From NCBI GenBank assembly GCA_964431655.1, contig CAYSKJ010000005.1, forward strand, positions 1 through 44,557: 44,557 bases of DNA, written 5' to 3'. Source of the stretch: CAYMEV01 sp964431655 [NCBI: uncultured bacterium]. Its GTDB lineage: Bacteria > CAYMEV01. The notes under the pieces were generated by a model. The model worked only from the letters and a program-made list of their open reading frames with translations, had not been told where the DNA came from and made no database searches. Made by a program: the position numbers and the translations under genes. Below, piece after piece: positions 6,941 through 15,908 of the stretch (positions are counted from its first letter, which is position 1; each line of letters starts with the position of its first letter).

Positions 6941-9628
6941 ATGATAAAGAAAATACTTTTATCACTCCAGGTAATTTTATTATCCTGGCCGGCGTTATCC
7001 GGGGCTGACCTTGAAAGCCTGAAGGGCAGGGTTTACGGAAGGGTTGAGGTTCAGGGAAGCACATTCATCAGTGAGAGCAGAATAAAAGATTTCATTGAAT
7101 TGAAAAGCGGGACCCTGTTTTCATACATTGAGGTATCGCATACCTTAAAAAAACTATTCAGGCTTGGACTTTACGAAGATATTATTATTGAATACGATCT
7201 GGACAGGGAATTTATCAATGTAAATATAAGGCTTTTTGAAAAGAAAAGAATTAAGAAACTGCTAATTACAGGCAAAGAACTTCCCTATAAAAGGAAGCGG
7301 CTTATGGAAATAATGAATCTGTATGAGGGTAAACTTGTATCCGTTAGCGATATAGACTTTGCTGTAAAGAAACTGGAATCCTTCCTTGATATCCAGGGTG
7401 TTGTGACATCCGGAGTGAAATTCAGGCTTAATAATTTCAAAGAAGGCCTTATTCTTGTAATTTATCCAGGAGATATCAGCTATCAAAGGATAAGCAGGAT
7501 TATACTCAAAGGCGTGAATGAAAATATAGATAAAGCCTCCAGGTCAATCAGGAAGAACATGTCAGGCAAAATCATATCGGAAAGGACAGTCAATGATGCC
7601 GAATATGCTGTTTCCTCCCTTCTTTTAAGCAGGGGCTACCGCGAAAGCAGGGTTCTCAGCCTTGAGATTACGGACGCGGGAGAAAACAAGGCCGACCTGA
7701 CCTTCAACATAGCCTTAAATGACAGATTTGCCCTGGATATAAAAGGCAACAGTGGCTTTTCAGAAGACACCATAATTGAGAATATACCCCAGATTATAGA
7801 TTTTATAAACAACCCGGATGAGACTGATTTTATTGAGAACATGCTGGAGCGCTTCTATACCGAAAGGGGCTATTTTATGGCGGATGCCCGGGTGTCAGTA
7901 AAGGAAATGAAAAAGGATTTTTTTGTCCTGTATATAGACATAAGTGAGGGCAGGAGATACAGGGTAAGGGACCTCTTTGTAAAGGTGGACGGCATTGTTA
8001 ACCGGGAGCTCAACCAGTACCTCTCTCTGGCACCTGTTGGCCTGTCATCCTATCCTCTTTATGACAGACAGAAACTTGACAAAGACATTGAGACCCTTAA
8101 AAGCTACTATACTGACAGAGGGTATCCTGATGCGGAAATATCCTATGATTTCATCTTTATTGATAATATCAATCAGCTTATCCTGGATTTTACAATAAAT
8201 AAGAACAGCCTTTATACACTCGGGGAAATTACTGTCAGGGGTGATATATCTCCTGATAATAATTCTTTTTATAAGGATCTGAAAGATAAATATGAAAACA
8301 AACCTTACAGGCCAGCGGTTATTTCTGATATTATGGATGCTGTCTACCATTATTACCTCACCCGGGGTTATGTTGATTTTGAGGCCAATGCAACAGTGCG
8401 CGACGGTGAAAACTTTGCAAAGAATATTGAATTTGAGATTAATGAAGGGGAACCTTATTTCATAAGGAATATTATTTTTGCAGGCGACCTTGATATAAAT
8501 GAGGATATACTCCGGAAAAATTTTAATTTATCAAGGGGACTGCCTTATGATACAAGTCTTCTTTTCATATTGAGGCAGAATCTTTATAATACCGGTTATT
8601 TCCGAAGGGTGTTTATTGAGGAGTATGATTTTTATTCATCCATGTTTTATAAGGATTTTATTTTGCACCTGGAGGAGGCAGACTCAGGGAATGCGTTTTT
8701 CAGCATAGGGTATGATTCCAAGGAGAGGCTCAGGACCCAGACTGAATTGAGCTATCTTAACATCACAGGTTACGGCACCGACCTTTCTGTTGGGCTTAAA
8801 TTCAGTTCAGTTGAGGAAAGGTACAATATCAGGCTTAATAACAGGTATCTTATTAATGAGACAAATGTTATACTGGATATCTTCAAGGAGTCACTGGAGC
8901 GCTCAATTAAAAATGAGGAGATTAACGGTGCTTCAATAACCCTGTCCAGGGTTTTCAGGGATACCAGCTTCAAGGTGGATTTCGGTTATGAATACAAGAA
9001 CATAAAGTCTTTTGAGATGGATTTCAAGAGCTCTGTTATAGGCGGGCTGTCTGCAACCATGATTTATGATTCCCGGGATAATATACTCTTTCCCTCGTCA
9101 GGAACCTTTGTCCTTGGGAATATCAAATATGCCGATGAAATATTCTACTCCGAGCATAATTTCCTCCGCGCTTTTTTAAAGGCTACCAAATATTTCCCTT
9201 TTTACAGGAATGTATTTGTCCTTTCACTGCAGTCAGGTTTTAATTTCCCCCTGTATGGCGATGACAAGGTTCCTTATTCTGAGAGGTATTTCCTCGGCGG
9301 AAGGCTTACAATGAGGGGATTTGAAAGAAACAGCATTTCTCCAAATTTTTTTGGTGAGCCCTTCGGAGGTAACTCCATGTATCTTATGAATGCTGAATTA
9401 AGGATTGACATTGCCTACGGCTTTGGTCTCACCCTGTTTTTTGATGCAGGTAATGTATGGGGGGATTACCGGGATTATAATATCGGAGACCTGAGAAAGG
9501 ATGCCGGTTTCGGCATCTACTACAATACACCTTTTGGTCCTGTAAGATTTGATATGGGATTTAAGATTTCACCCGAAACGGGAGAGAGGGAAAGTGAGTA
9601 CTTTTTGAATTTCGGCCATCCCTTTTAA
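6941..9628 (+). CDS. bamA: Omp85/BamA-type outer membrane assembly protein with seven POTRA domains
   Basis: Outer-membrane insertase of the Omp85 family, which folds beta-barrel proteins into the outer membrane. A signal peptide ends near SGA (residue 22). I count seven consecutive POTRA-like modules by eye at about residues 28-99, 101-180, 181-260, 261-337, 338-420, 421-503 and 504-578, most with the GYxx(A/S/F) turn (RGYRES, RGYFMA, RGYPDA, RGYVDF, TGYFRR). A barrel of about 310 residues follows, carrying the conserved lid-loop motif GGRLTMRGF and a C-terminal Phe (FGHPF). Classical BamA has five POTRAs and a larger barrel, so TamA-like function is an alternative. It is followed by cysC after 14 bases. 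Confidence 0.9.
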   Translation: MIKKILLSLQVILLSWPALSGADLESLKGRVYGRVEVQGSTFISESRIKDFIELKSGTLFSYIEVSHTLKKLFRLGLYEDIIIEYDLDREFINVNIRLFEKKRIKKLLITGKELPYKRKRLMEIMNLYEGKLVSVSDIDFAVKKLESFLDIQGVVTSGVKFRLNNFKEGLILVIYPGDISYQRISRIILKGVNENIDKASRSIRKNMSGKIISERTVNDAEYAVSSLLLSRGYRESRVLSLEITDAGENKADLTFNIALNDRFALDIKGNSGFSEDTIIENIPQIIDFINNPDETDFIENMLERFYTERGYFMADARVSVKEMKKDFFVLYIDISEGRRYRVRDLFVKVDGIVNRELNQYLSLAPVGLSSYPLYDRQKLDKDIETLKSYYTDRGYPDAEISYDFIFIDNINQLILDFTINKNSLYTLGEITVRGDISPDNNSFYKDLKDKYENKPYRPAVISDIMDAVYHYYLTRGYVDFEANATVRDGENFAKNIEFEINEGEPYFIRNIIFAGDLDINEDILRKNFNLSRGLPYDTSLLFILRQNLYNTGYFRRVFIEEYDFYSSMFYKDFILHLEEADSGNAFFSIGYDSKERLRTQTELSYLNITGYGTDLSVGLKFSSVEERYNIRLNNRYLINETNVILDIFKESLERSIKNEEINGASITLSRVFRDTSFKVDFGYEYKNIKSFEMDFKSSVIGGLSATMIYDSRDNILFPSSGTFVLGNIKYADEIFYSEHNFLRAFLKATKYFPFYRNVFVLSLQSGFNFPLYGDDKVPYSERYFLGGRLTMRGFERNSISPNFFGEPFGGNSMYLMNAELRIDIAYGFGLTLFFDAGNVWGDYRDYNIGDLRKDAGFGIYYNTPFGPVRFDMGFKISPETGERESEYFLNFGHPF

Positions 9629-9642
9629 TTAAGGAGTAATGA

Positions 9643-10242
9643 ATGAATAATGATTTTGTAATAAAGCATGAACATACAGTGGACAGGGAGAAGAGGGAAG
9701 AGACCGCCGGCCACAGAGGCGCAGTAATCTGGATAACGGGATTATCTGGTTCAGGCAAGTCAACAGTGGCGGACAGGCTCGAGTACAGATTATGGAAAAG
9801 GGGCTGCAGGACCTATTTGCTTGATGGAGACAATATCCGGATGGGTCTGAATAAGGACCTGGGTTTTTCCGATGAGGACCGGAGGGAGAATATGAGGCGG
9901 ATCAGCGAGGTTGCAGCACTCTTTGCTGATTCTGCTGTCATAGTGATTACTGCCTTTATCTCTCCCTTCAGAAAGGAGCGTTCCCTGGCCAGGAATCTCC
10001 TGGAAAAAGGACGCTTTATCGAGGTTTTTGCCCGGTGTCCCCTGAATATCTGCGAGAAAAGGGACCCCAAAAATCTTTATAAGAAGGCCAGGGAGGGCGA
10101 AATAAGCAACTTTACAGGTATAGGCTCAGCCTATGAAGAACCCGAAATGCCGGAAGTGGTAATAGAGACTGACAAATTATCCGTTGAAGAAAGTGTTGAT
10201 ATAATATTAAAAAAGTTGTATGAATTTGGTATTATATCATAG
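9643..10242 (+). CDS. cysC: Adenylylsulfate (APS) kinase
   Basis: Phosphorylates adenosine 5'-phosphosulfate to PAPS in the cytoplasm. The P-loop GLSGSGKST is at residues 33-41, LDGDNIR at 60-66, FISPFRKER at 105-113 with the conserved Ser107, RCPLNICEKRDPKNLYKKAR at 131-150, and FTGIGSAYE at 157-165. The length (199 residues) fits a stand-alone CysC. AAGGAG 6 bases before the ATG at 9643 decides the start over the nearby in-gap ATG. No ATP sulfurylase or PAPS reductase lies in the window. The gene sits between two outer-membrane protein genes, so PAPS might feed either assimilation or sulfation; the context does not decide. Confidence 0.95.
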   Translation: MNNDFVIKHEHTVDREKREETAGHRGAVIWITGLSGSGKSTVADRLEYRLWKRGCRTYLLDGDNIRMGLNKDLGFSDEDRRENMRRISEVAALFADSAVIVITAFISPFRKERSLARNLLEKGRFIEVFARCPLNICEKRDPKNLYKKAREGEISNFTGIGSAYEEPEMPEVVIETDKLSVEESVDIILKKLYEFGIIS

Positions 10243-10279
10243 ATTATAGCATTATTCATGAAAGTAGGAGAGTGTTAGG

Positions 10280-11458
10280 ATGAAGATTAAAAGAATTCTT
10301 GTTTTTCTGGTTCTCATAAATTTGGTCTCTGGCATATATGGTCTGGAATATGATGATTTCTTTCCCGAATCCATGGGGTTGGGCGGGGCTTATACATCGG
10401 TAATGGACAGCCCTGCATCCATATTTTTCAATCCTGCCAGCCTTTATTTCTACAGGGGATCGGTTAAGCCGGTATATTATGTTTCAATAGGTTATGGCAA
10501 AAGCGGATATGAAAATTATAATTTTTTAAGATATGCCGATGAAATATCCGGCATTGTTCAAAAACCCTATGGCCAGTGGGATGATTCCGATATTAGCAAT
10601 CTTATAAATTCACTGCAGGGGGCATCTGAAGAAAAGCCTTCAGCGAATGGTGGTAAAGGCTACAGCTTTCTGGTGGCCCGTGATGGATTTGCAGTTTATT
10701 TCCTGGAGCACGGCTATTCTGATATTGTTTTTGATATAGATCTGGAAAGGCTATCCTATTCAGATCAGGAAAATCCCGATTCAATCCTTAATAACCTGAC
10801 TGCCCTCGAGTTTCATGGGCTGAAACTGAGAGAATACTGCATAAGCTATGCCAGCGCTCTTGATGACGATCTTTTTATCGGAACCACTCTGAAGTTCATC
10901 ACTGCAGAATCCTACTTTGACGAGCTGGGTCTTTTTGATATGAATGAACTGCAGGGGAGGGATATCAACCATTATGTAGACAGTTCTTTTGACTTTAACC
11001 GGCAGACCAGCAACGGCTACACCTTTGATCTAGGAATCATGATGAAGCTTGGACCGTGGGGCCTGCTGGGGTTCTCTGCAAAAAACATAAAAAAAATAGA
11101 AATTGATGGAGCATTCGGCAAAATTAACATAAAACCGCAATATCGGGTGGGATTTACCTTTCTGCTTTCCCAGACATCCTTTATTACCATCGACCGCGAT
11201 CTTACAGAAAATGACACACTGGTGAGCCAGGACCAGAGCCAGAAACTCAGCATCGGCCTGCAGAAGTCTTTTTTTGAAAATGCATTCGTGCTGAGAGCCG
11301 GCGCAAGAAGAGATGATAAAAGCAGGGATTCATCATGGAGATACTATTTTGGAGCAGGCTTGAGAATTGCAGAATACCTTGATTTCCAGGGTGCTTATCA
11401 TTATGCCTCATCCGACGATTCATCGGCATATAATTTTGGCCTGAACCTTATTTTCTGA
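10280..11458 (+). CDS. FadL/PorV-like outer membrane beta-barrel protein
   Basis: A predicted outer-membrane barrel of 392 residues. It has a signal peptide ending near residue 22 (IYGLEYDD) and then the stretch SMGLGGAYTSVMDSPASIFF followed by NPAS, the hallmark N-terminus of PorV/FadL/UPF0164-type barrels. Alternating-hydrophobicity strands run to the C-terminal Phe (NFGLNLIF). AGGAG lies 12-13 bases ahead of the ATG. It is probably the third gene of the Omp85-cysC unit and a likely client of the Omp85 protein. It could be a hydrophobic-compound transporter or a secretion-linked PorV protein; the sequence does not say which. The gene ends 13 bases from the converging pseudokinase gene. Confidence 0.8.
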   Translation: MKIKRILVFLVLINLVSGIYGLEYDDFFPESMGLGGAYTSVMDSPASIFFNPASLYFYRGSVKPVYYVSIGYGKSGYENYNFLRYADEISGIVQKPYGQWDDSDISNLINSLQGASEEKPSANGGKGYSFLVARDGFAVYFLEHGYSDIVFDIDLERLSYSDQENPDSILNNLTALEFHGLKLREYCISYASALDDDLFIGTTLKFITAESYFDELGLFDMNELQGRDINHYVDSSFDFNRQTSNGYTFDLGIMMKLGPWGLLGFSAKNIKKIEIDGAFGKINIKPQYRVGFTFLLSQTSFITIDRDLTENDTLVSQDQSQKLSIGLQKSFFENAFVLRAGARRDDKSRDSSWRYYFGAGLRIAEYLDFQGAYHYASSDDSSAYNFGLNLIF

Positions 11459-11471
11459 TATATTTCCGGGT

Positions 11472-13667
11472 TTATTTTTGAAATAGCCGGTTGAAAAATC
11501 CCCTGGATTCTTTTTGTATGTTTTCTTCCAGCTCTTTCCTTCTCTGGGTTTGAGGCAGTCTTTTTATCAGTTCCAGTGCCTGTCTCTTATTACCTGCTTT
11601 GCAGAGGTATATACAGAAATCCTCAATAATTTCGGGGTTATCTGGTTCTTTTGACAGGGCTTTCTCATAGATATTTTTGGCATTATCGAATTCAGAGGGT
11701 ATCCTTTCGGATATTTTGGCTTTCCAGTGCAGAAGAACAGGGTTGGACGGAGCTACTTTCAAGGCTTCTGATATAGACTCGTCAGCCCTGGAAAACATTA
11801 TGTTTCCATAATAGTCCTTAGCTTCCTGGAGGAGGCTGGCGGCTATCACCGTTTTTTGCTCCTTTGATGCTGCCGGGCTGTTTATAATACGGTGATCTGC
11901 CTGGTTTTTCCCGTTACCCTGCTGCATATCAGTTTTTTGAATTATTTCAGCCCTGACATGGGAAGGTATTTCCTCTTCGGCCTGCGTAACCTCGCTTTTT
12001 TTTAAGTATTCAACCTTCGGCCTGATAATATTGACCATGGGTGCATCGTCTTTATCAACCATATGCCTTAAAGAGCCGATATTGGGCGTTTTTTTAGAGC
12101 TGACATGGCTATTGCCGTTTGAGGTGCCATCTGTATTGCTCTCTATATCTTTTTCATAAAGAAATATAAGGCCAAGAAAAAGTCCTTTAATCACGGCTTT
12201 TTCAATATTTTGACTCTGAGATGGGTTTATACCGGACAGCTGTTTGAAATTGGGAGTGCTGGTGATGCTTGACAGGACCCCTACTTCGAAGCTGTTAAGG
12301 GTAATGCTGCCTGCAGTTTCCTGCAGGCCTGCAAGCTTTAGATCATAGTCCAGAAGGGGCTCTGTGTAGATATTATGATTAAGCATTATGGAGTCCTGGT
12401 ATTGACAAAAGATGGATTTAAGGGCTGATGAAGAGGATAATCCCGAAAGAGAAGGCAAAGAGATCTCATTATCTATGGGCTGTGATTCAAAGGAATTGGG
12501 AAGATGGAGGATTTCATTTACAATCTTATCTTCAATATAGTTCTGGTAGCATTTCTCTATTTCCTCACGCTGGGCCATATCCAGGGTTGTTATGTGGTTG
12601 ATAAGCTCAATCTTATTATTTATGTAGGGAAAAAGCTCGTCAATTACGGTATTTGGAAAGATACCCCTGTTTATAAGGTAGTAAAGGAAGGAATCAGTAA
12701 TTCTATGGGTTTCAATATATTTTATAAAATTTTCTTTGATATAGATATGGGAAAAAGTATCTGTCTGATTTATCACAATTTTTATGTCTTCATTTAAAAG
12801 CGTGGCCTTGAGTAATTCAAAAATCAAGGTATGGTTAAGCTGTTCCGCATTTATATTTTCCGCTTTTAATGGCTGTTCTTTCTTTCCGGGTTTGAGGTTT
12901 TCAAGCAGTATCTTCAGTTCCTTCATCGATTGGGGCCTGGATGCTCTGTCAGGGGAAATAATACTGAGAAAGGTATTATCATGGGGTATGCCTTCTATAT
13001 TAACTGAACCCCAGATATGGTTTCTCATGAGCTGTTCCCTGTCCTCTGAATTAAAGGGAAGAAGGCCGGTGGCGCAGTATATAAGGATACAGCCGAGGCT
13101 GTATACATCTGAGAGGATATCAAGATTGGATTCCTTGATAAAGAATTCGGGAGCAGTAAAACACAGATCAAAGGTATCCAGATCACTGTATTTGTTCATA
13201 TCCGGGAATCTGACCTTGTTCATGAAGGAATCCAGTATAATAATCTCTCCTCCAGGGCTGATAATGATGTTTTTCGGATTCAGTGATGAATGGTAAAGGC
13301 TTAGTTCTTCAAGTTTATGCAGTTTTTCCGCGACATCTATTCCCATATCAATAATTTTACTGACAGAAAGTCTTCCTTTATCGATTATGTCCTTTAGTGT
13401 TTCGCCTTCCATAAATTCCCTGATAAAGAATTTATGGCGGGTTTTTTCATTAATATGGAATTTAATGATTTTGGCATATCCTTCAAGGCTGTTTAAAGGA
13501 TCACAGATTATGAAATCGTCCAGAATCCGGGCCAGGGACGGAATATCCAGGTTTTCGTTAAAAACCTTCAGAACAGCTTTCTGGTTGTTATTGTCAATCA
13601 GGTAGCTTGAATAAAGCCTGTTTGACCCCAGGCTCTTTTCTTTTTTAAAATTCATATTATCGTTCAA
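11472..13667 (-). CDS. Pseudokinase-like protein fused to C-terminal TPR repeats
   Basis: Residues 10-265 have the Hanks-type Ser/Thr kinase fold: Lys34 in AVLKVF, APE as TAPEFF (171-176), and SDVYSLGCILIYCATG (186-201). The catalytic loop reads HSSLNPKN at 126-133, so the catalytic Asp of HRD is Ser128 and the following Lys is Asn130. DFG reads DSF (146-148), and the Gly-rich loop is degraded (SLGSNRLYSS). I infer no or weak phosphotransfer. The middle (about 270-600) is unfamiliar, and the last 115 residues form TPR repeats. No membrane segment is seen. TTG at 13667 is the longest start; ATG at 13655 is equally possible. A PP2C phosphatase lies elsewhere in the window but not adjacent. Confidence 0.82.
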   Translation of the reverse strand: MNDNMNFKKEKSLGSNRLYSSYLIDNNNQKAVLKVFNENLDIPSLARILDDFIICDPLNSLEGYAKIIKFHINEKTRHKFFIREFMEGETLKDIIDKGRLSVSKIIDMGIDVAEKLHKLEELSLYHSSLNPKNIIISPGGEIIILDSFMNKVRFPDMNKYSDLDTFDLCFTAPEFFIKESNLDILSDVYSLGCILIYCATGLLPFNSEDREQLMRNHIWGSVNIEGIPHDNTFLSIISPDRASRPQSMKELKILLENLKPGKKEQPLKAENINAEQLNHTLIFELLKATLLNEDIKIVINQTDTFSHIYIKENFIKYIETHRITDSFLYYLINRGIFPNTVIDELFPYINNKIELINHITTLDMAQREEIEKCYQNYIEDKIVNEILHLPNSFESQPIDNEISLPSLSGLSSSSALKSIFCQYQDSIMLNHNIYTEPLLDYDLKLAGLQETAGSITLNSFEVGVLSSITSTPNFKQLSGINPSQSQNIEKAVIKGLFLGLIFLYEKDIESNTDGTSNGNSHVSSKKTPNIGSLRHMVDKDDAPMVNIIRPKVEYLKKSEVTQAEEEIPSHVRAEIIQKTDMQQGNGKNQADHRIINSPAASKEQKTVIAASLLQEAKDYYGNIMFSRADESISEALKVAPSNPVLLHWKAKISERIPSEFDNAKNIYEKALSKEPDNPEIIEDFCIYLCKAGNKRQALELIKRLPQTQRRKELEENIQKESRGFFNRLFQK

Positions 13668-13701
13668 TGATTTTTAACCCTGCATAACTCCCTGCTCCAA
13701 T

Positions 13702-13731
13702 ATTATATAATCTGTGGTTTATATCAAGCAA
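13702..13731 (-). promoter_or_regulatory. Candidate promoter of the pseudokinase gene
   Basis: On the minus strand a perfect TATAAT (13707-13702) is preceded, 18 bases upstream, by TTGCTT (13731-13726). An overlapping pair TTGATA / TAATAT with 16-base spacing is also present. The 138-base gap separates divergent genes, so a promoter is expected here. Confidence 0.4.
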
Positions 13732-13772
13732 AAAAATTATGTTTATCATTCAAATTAATAGAATATCGGTTT

Positions 13773-13802
13773 TTGAACTGAATTATTTTTCTTGAATCTA
13801 TT
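13773..13802 (+). promoter_or_regulatory. Candidate promoter of the peptide-transporter operon
   Basis: TTGAAC (13773-13778) is followed after 18 bases by TCTATT (13797-13802). Transcription would begin near 13809, which favours translation from the ATG at 13830 over the one at 13806. Sequence match is modest. Confidence 0.3.
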
Positions 13803-13829
13803 TGTATGATCATGATATATGTTTGGTTT

Positions 13830-15908
13830 ATGCAGTTAAAAGCAAAATCCTATATAATCCTGGTCCTTTTCTTACTGGCTGCAGCCGTTTCATGCAGATA
13901 TGACAAGGCTAATGTTGACGGTTTTGCAGGCCAGAGGCGCATTGTAGCCAGGGATGTCCTGTTTGAGGTTGAGAGGCTGAGCGGGCTGCATGAGCGGTCA
14001 ATCTATTATGATGAGGAAAAACACCTCTATATGCCCGTCAGGGACGCTTTCAACTCCCCGGACCAGCCTTCTGAACCGGTTTCCGGAGGGATTATAAGAA
14101 CGGTCTTCACAGTGGAGCCCAAGAGACTTACTCACCTTATGGATACATCATCGGTTACAAGCATTATAAATGAGTATATTTTCAATGGACTGCTTTACCA
14201 GGACCCCCTTACCCTTGAATATATTCCTGACCTTGCAGAATCCTACGAGACAAGGGATGTTATCTGGCTTGCAGGGAATAGGGATGATGCCGTATTCGGA
14301 GAGGAAGGCGAAAATAATTACCTTATAGCAAAAATTAAAGAGAATGGTGTGGAGCTGGATTCCGATGGCCAGATCGCCGGGATTCATTATACCATGGACG
14401 GGACTGACGGGTATATTCCAGGAAAAGAGCTTAGGGCGAAGAGCAATTCTGATGGGACCTATACCAGGATGTTTGACCGGCAGGTCGTTTTTATCTTTAA
14501 GCTTAGAGAGGATGTATACTGGCATGACGGCTATCCCTTCAGGGCTCAGGATGTCATATTTACCCTGGATGTAATTAAAAATCCCAAGATTCCGGAAATA
14601 ACATCATTCCGTTCAACATACAGGAATATAAAACACTATGAGGAAATTGATGATTACAGGGTTGCCATTTACCTTGATGAACAGTATTTCAAGGTGATCG
14701 ACCTTTTTACCATGAGGGTGCTTCCCAGGCATGTATTTATCAAGGAAGGCCAGTCCTTTACTGAGGATGAATTTGCAAGCTACTTCCGGGACCATCCCGC
14801 CATTGACCAGCCGGTGGGAACAGGACCCTATGCCCTTCCCAGCCCTCTTATAAAGCCTGAATATTCAAGAGGGGTCAGGGATGGATGGCTCAAAGGGAAT
14901 TATATACAGCTGAACAGGACTGGTGATTTTTACGATCCGAAAAGAACAGGTTATCTTGATACAATATACATATATATCATTACAAATACCGACGCGATAC
15001 TTCGAGCCCTGCTTAATGACGAAATTGATGCCTGTCCCAGAGGACTGGGGTCTGAAGATATTTTCAAGAAAAGCAATTCTGAATCTTTCAGGAGGAATTA
15101 TGTCAAGGGGTTTTTCTATACTGGGAATTTCAATTATATCGCCTTCAATACAAAAAAGCCTTATTTTGAGGATAAAAGGGTAAGGCAGGCATTTTCCATG
15201 CTTCTGCCCAGGAGTGCGCTTTTAGAAAACCTCAGTTATGGTGTCGGTGTAGAAGTTACCGGTTCCCAGTATGTTTTCGGTCCCAATAATGATGCCAGCA
15301 TCAAACCTATCGAATACAATCCCCAAAGGGCCATGGAGCTTCTATTCGAAGCAGGCTGGGTTGACACAGACCATGACGGAATACTGGACAAAGAGGGACT
15401 TCCTTTTTCTGTGGAGTTCATGGGTTCCCAGAGTTCCCTGGTTGACTCTATAATGGCTGTTTTTCATCAGAACCTTTTATATGCAGGGATAGAACTTTCC
15501 ATAAGGAGGATGGAATGGGCTTCACTGCTGGAGCATATAGATGACAGGCAGTTTGATATGTATTCCCTCGGGTGGACAATAGACATAGAAAATGACCCCT
15601 TTGATCTCTGGCATTCATCACAGTGGGAAAGCAGGGGCCAGAACACCATAGGCTACAGTAATCCGGAGGCTGACAGGCTTATAGAGGAATACAGGAGAGA
15701 GCTTGATAGCGACAGGAGAAGGGCTGTGTGGCAGAAGATACAAAAAATAATCTATGAGGACCAGCCCTATATATTTCTTTATTGCTACCCCAACCGGTTT
15801 GCTTATCACAGGAAATACAGGAATGTAAATTTTTATGCCAAGAGGCCCGGCTACTTCCTGTGGGAATGGTATATTGACGAAGAATGGGATAAAGGGAACA
15901 GCAGGTAA
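13830..15908 (+). CDS. Peptide ABC transporter substrate-binding lipoprotein (Opp/Dpp type)
   Basis: Extracytoplasmic solute-binding protein of family 5, which captures oligopeptides or dipeptides for the adjacent permeases. From the ATG at 13830 the signal peptide is ideal: MQLKAKSY, a hydrophobic core, then the lipobox AAVSC, making it a lipoprotein. The frame is open from an earlier ATG at 13806. SBP_bac_5 signatures are NGLLYQDPLTLEYIPDLAES, FKLREDVYWHDGYPFRAQDV, the VGTGPYAL segment and the C-terminal region QKIIYEDQPYIFLYCYPNRF. At about 690 residues it is longer than usual (500-550), with an acidic insertion near residues 155-215. Its stop overlaps the start of the first permease (TAATG), so they form an operon. 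Substrate is not predictable. Confidence 0.92.
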   Translation: MQLKAKSYIILVLFLLAAAVSCRYDKANVDGFAGQRRIVARDVLFEVERLSGLHERSIYYDEEKHLYMPVRDAFNSPDQPSEPVSGGIIRTVFTVEPKRLTHLMDTSSVTSIINEYIFNGLLYQDPLTLEYIPDLAESYETRDVIWLAGNRDDAVFGEEGENNYLIAKIKENGVELDSDGQIAGIHYTMDGTDGYIPGKELRAKSNSDGTYTRMFDRQVVFIFKLREDVYWHDGYPFRAQDVIFTLDVIKNPKIPEITSFRSTYRNIKHYEEIDDYRVAIYLDEQYFKVIDLFTMRVLPRHVFIKEGQSFTEDEFASYFRDHPAIDQPVGTGPYALPSPLIKPEYSRGVRDGWLKGNYIQLNRTGDFYDPKRTGYLDTIYIYIITNTDAILRALLNDEIDACPRGLGSEDIFKKSNSESFRRNYVKGFFYTGNFNYIAFNTKKPYFEDKRVRQAFSMLLPRSALLENLSYGVGVEVTGSQYVFGPNNDASIKPIEYNPQRAMELLFEAGWVDTDHDGILDKEGLPFSVEFMGSQSSLVDSIMAVFHQNLLYAGIELSIRRMEWASLLEHIDDRQFDMYSLGWTIDIENDPFDLWHSSQWESRGQNTIGYSNPEADRLIEEYRRELDSDRRRAVWQKIQKIIYEDQPYIFLYCYPNRFAYHRKYRNVNFYAKRPGYFLWEWYIDEEWDKGNSR

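Noticed and set aside
11459-11471. Terminator between the converging barrel and pseudokinase genes
   Set aside because: The 13-base gap and its flanks have no stem with a T run; the ends simply converge.
11472-13667. Active Ser/Thr kinase partner for the PP2C phosphatase
   Set aside because: The catalytic Asp is Ser and DFG is DSF, and the two genes are about 19 kb apart, so an active kinase-phosphatase pair is not supported.
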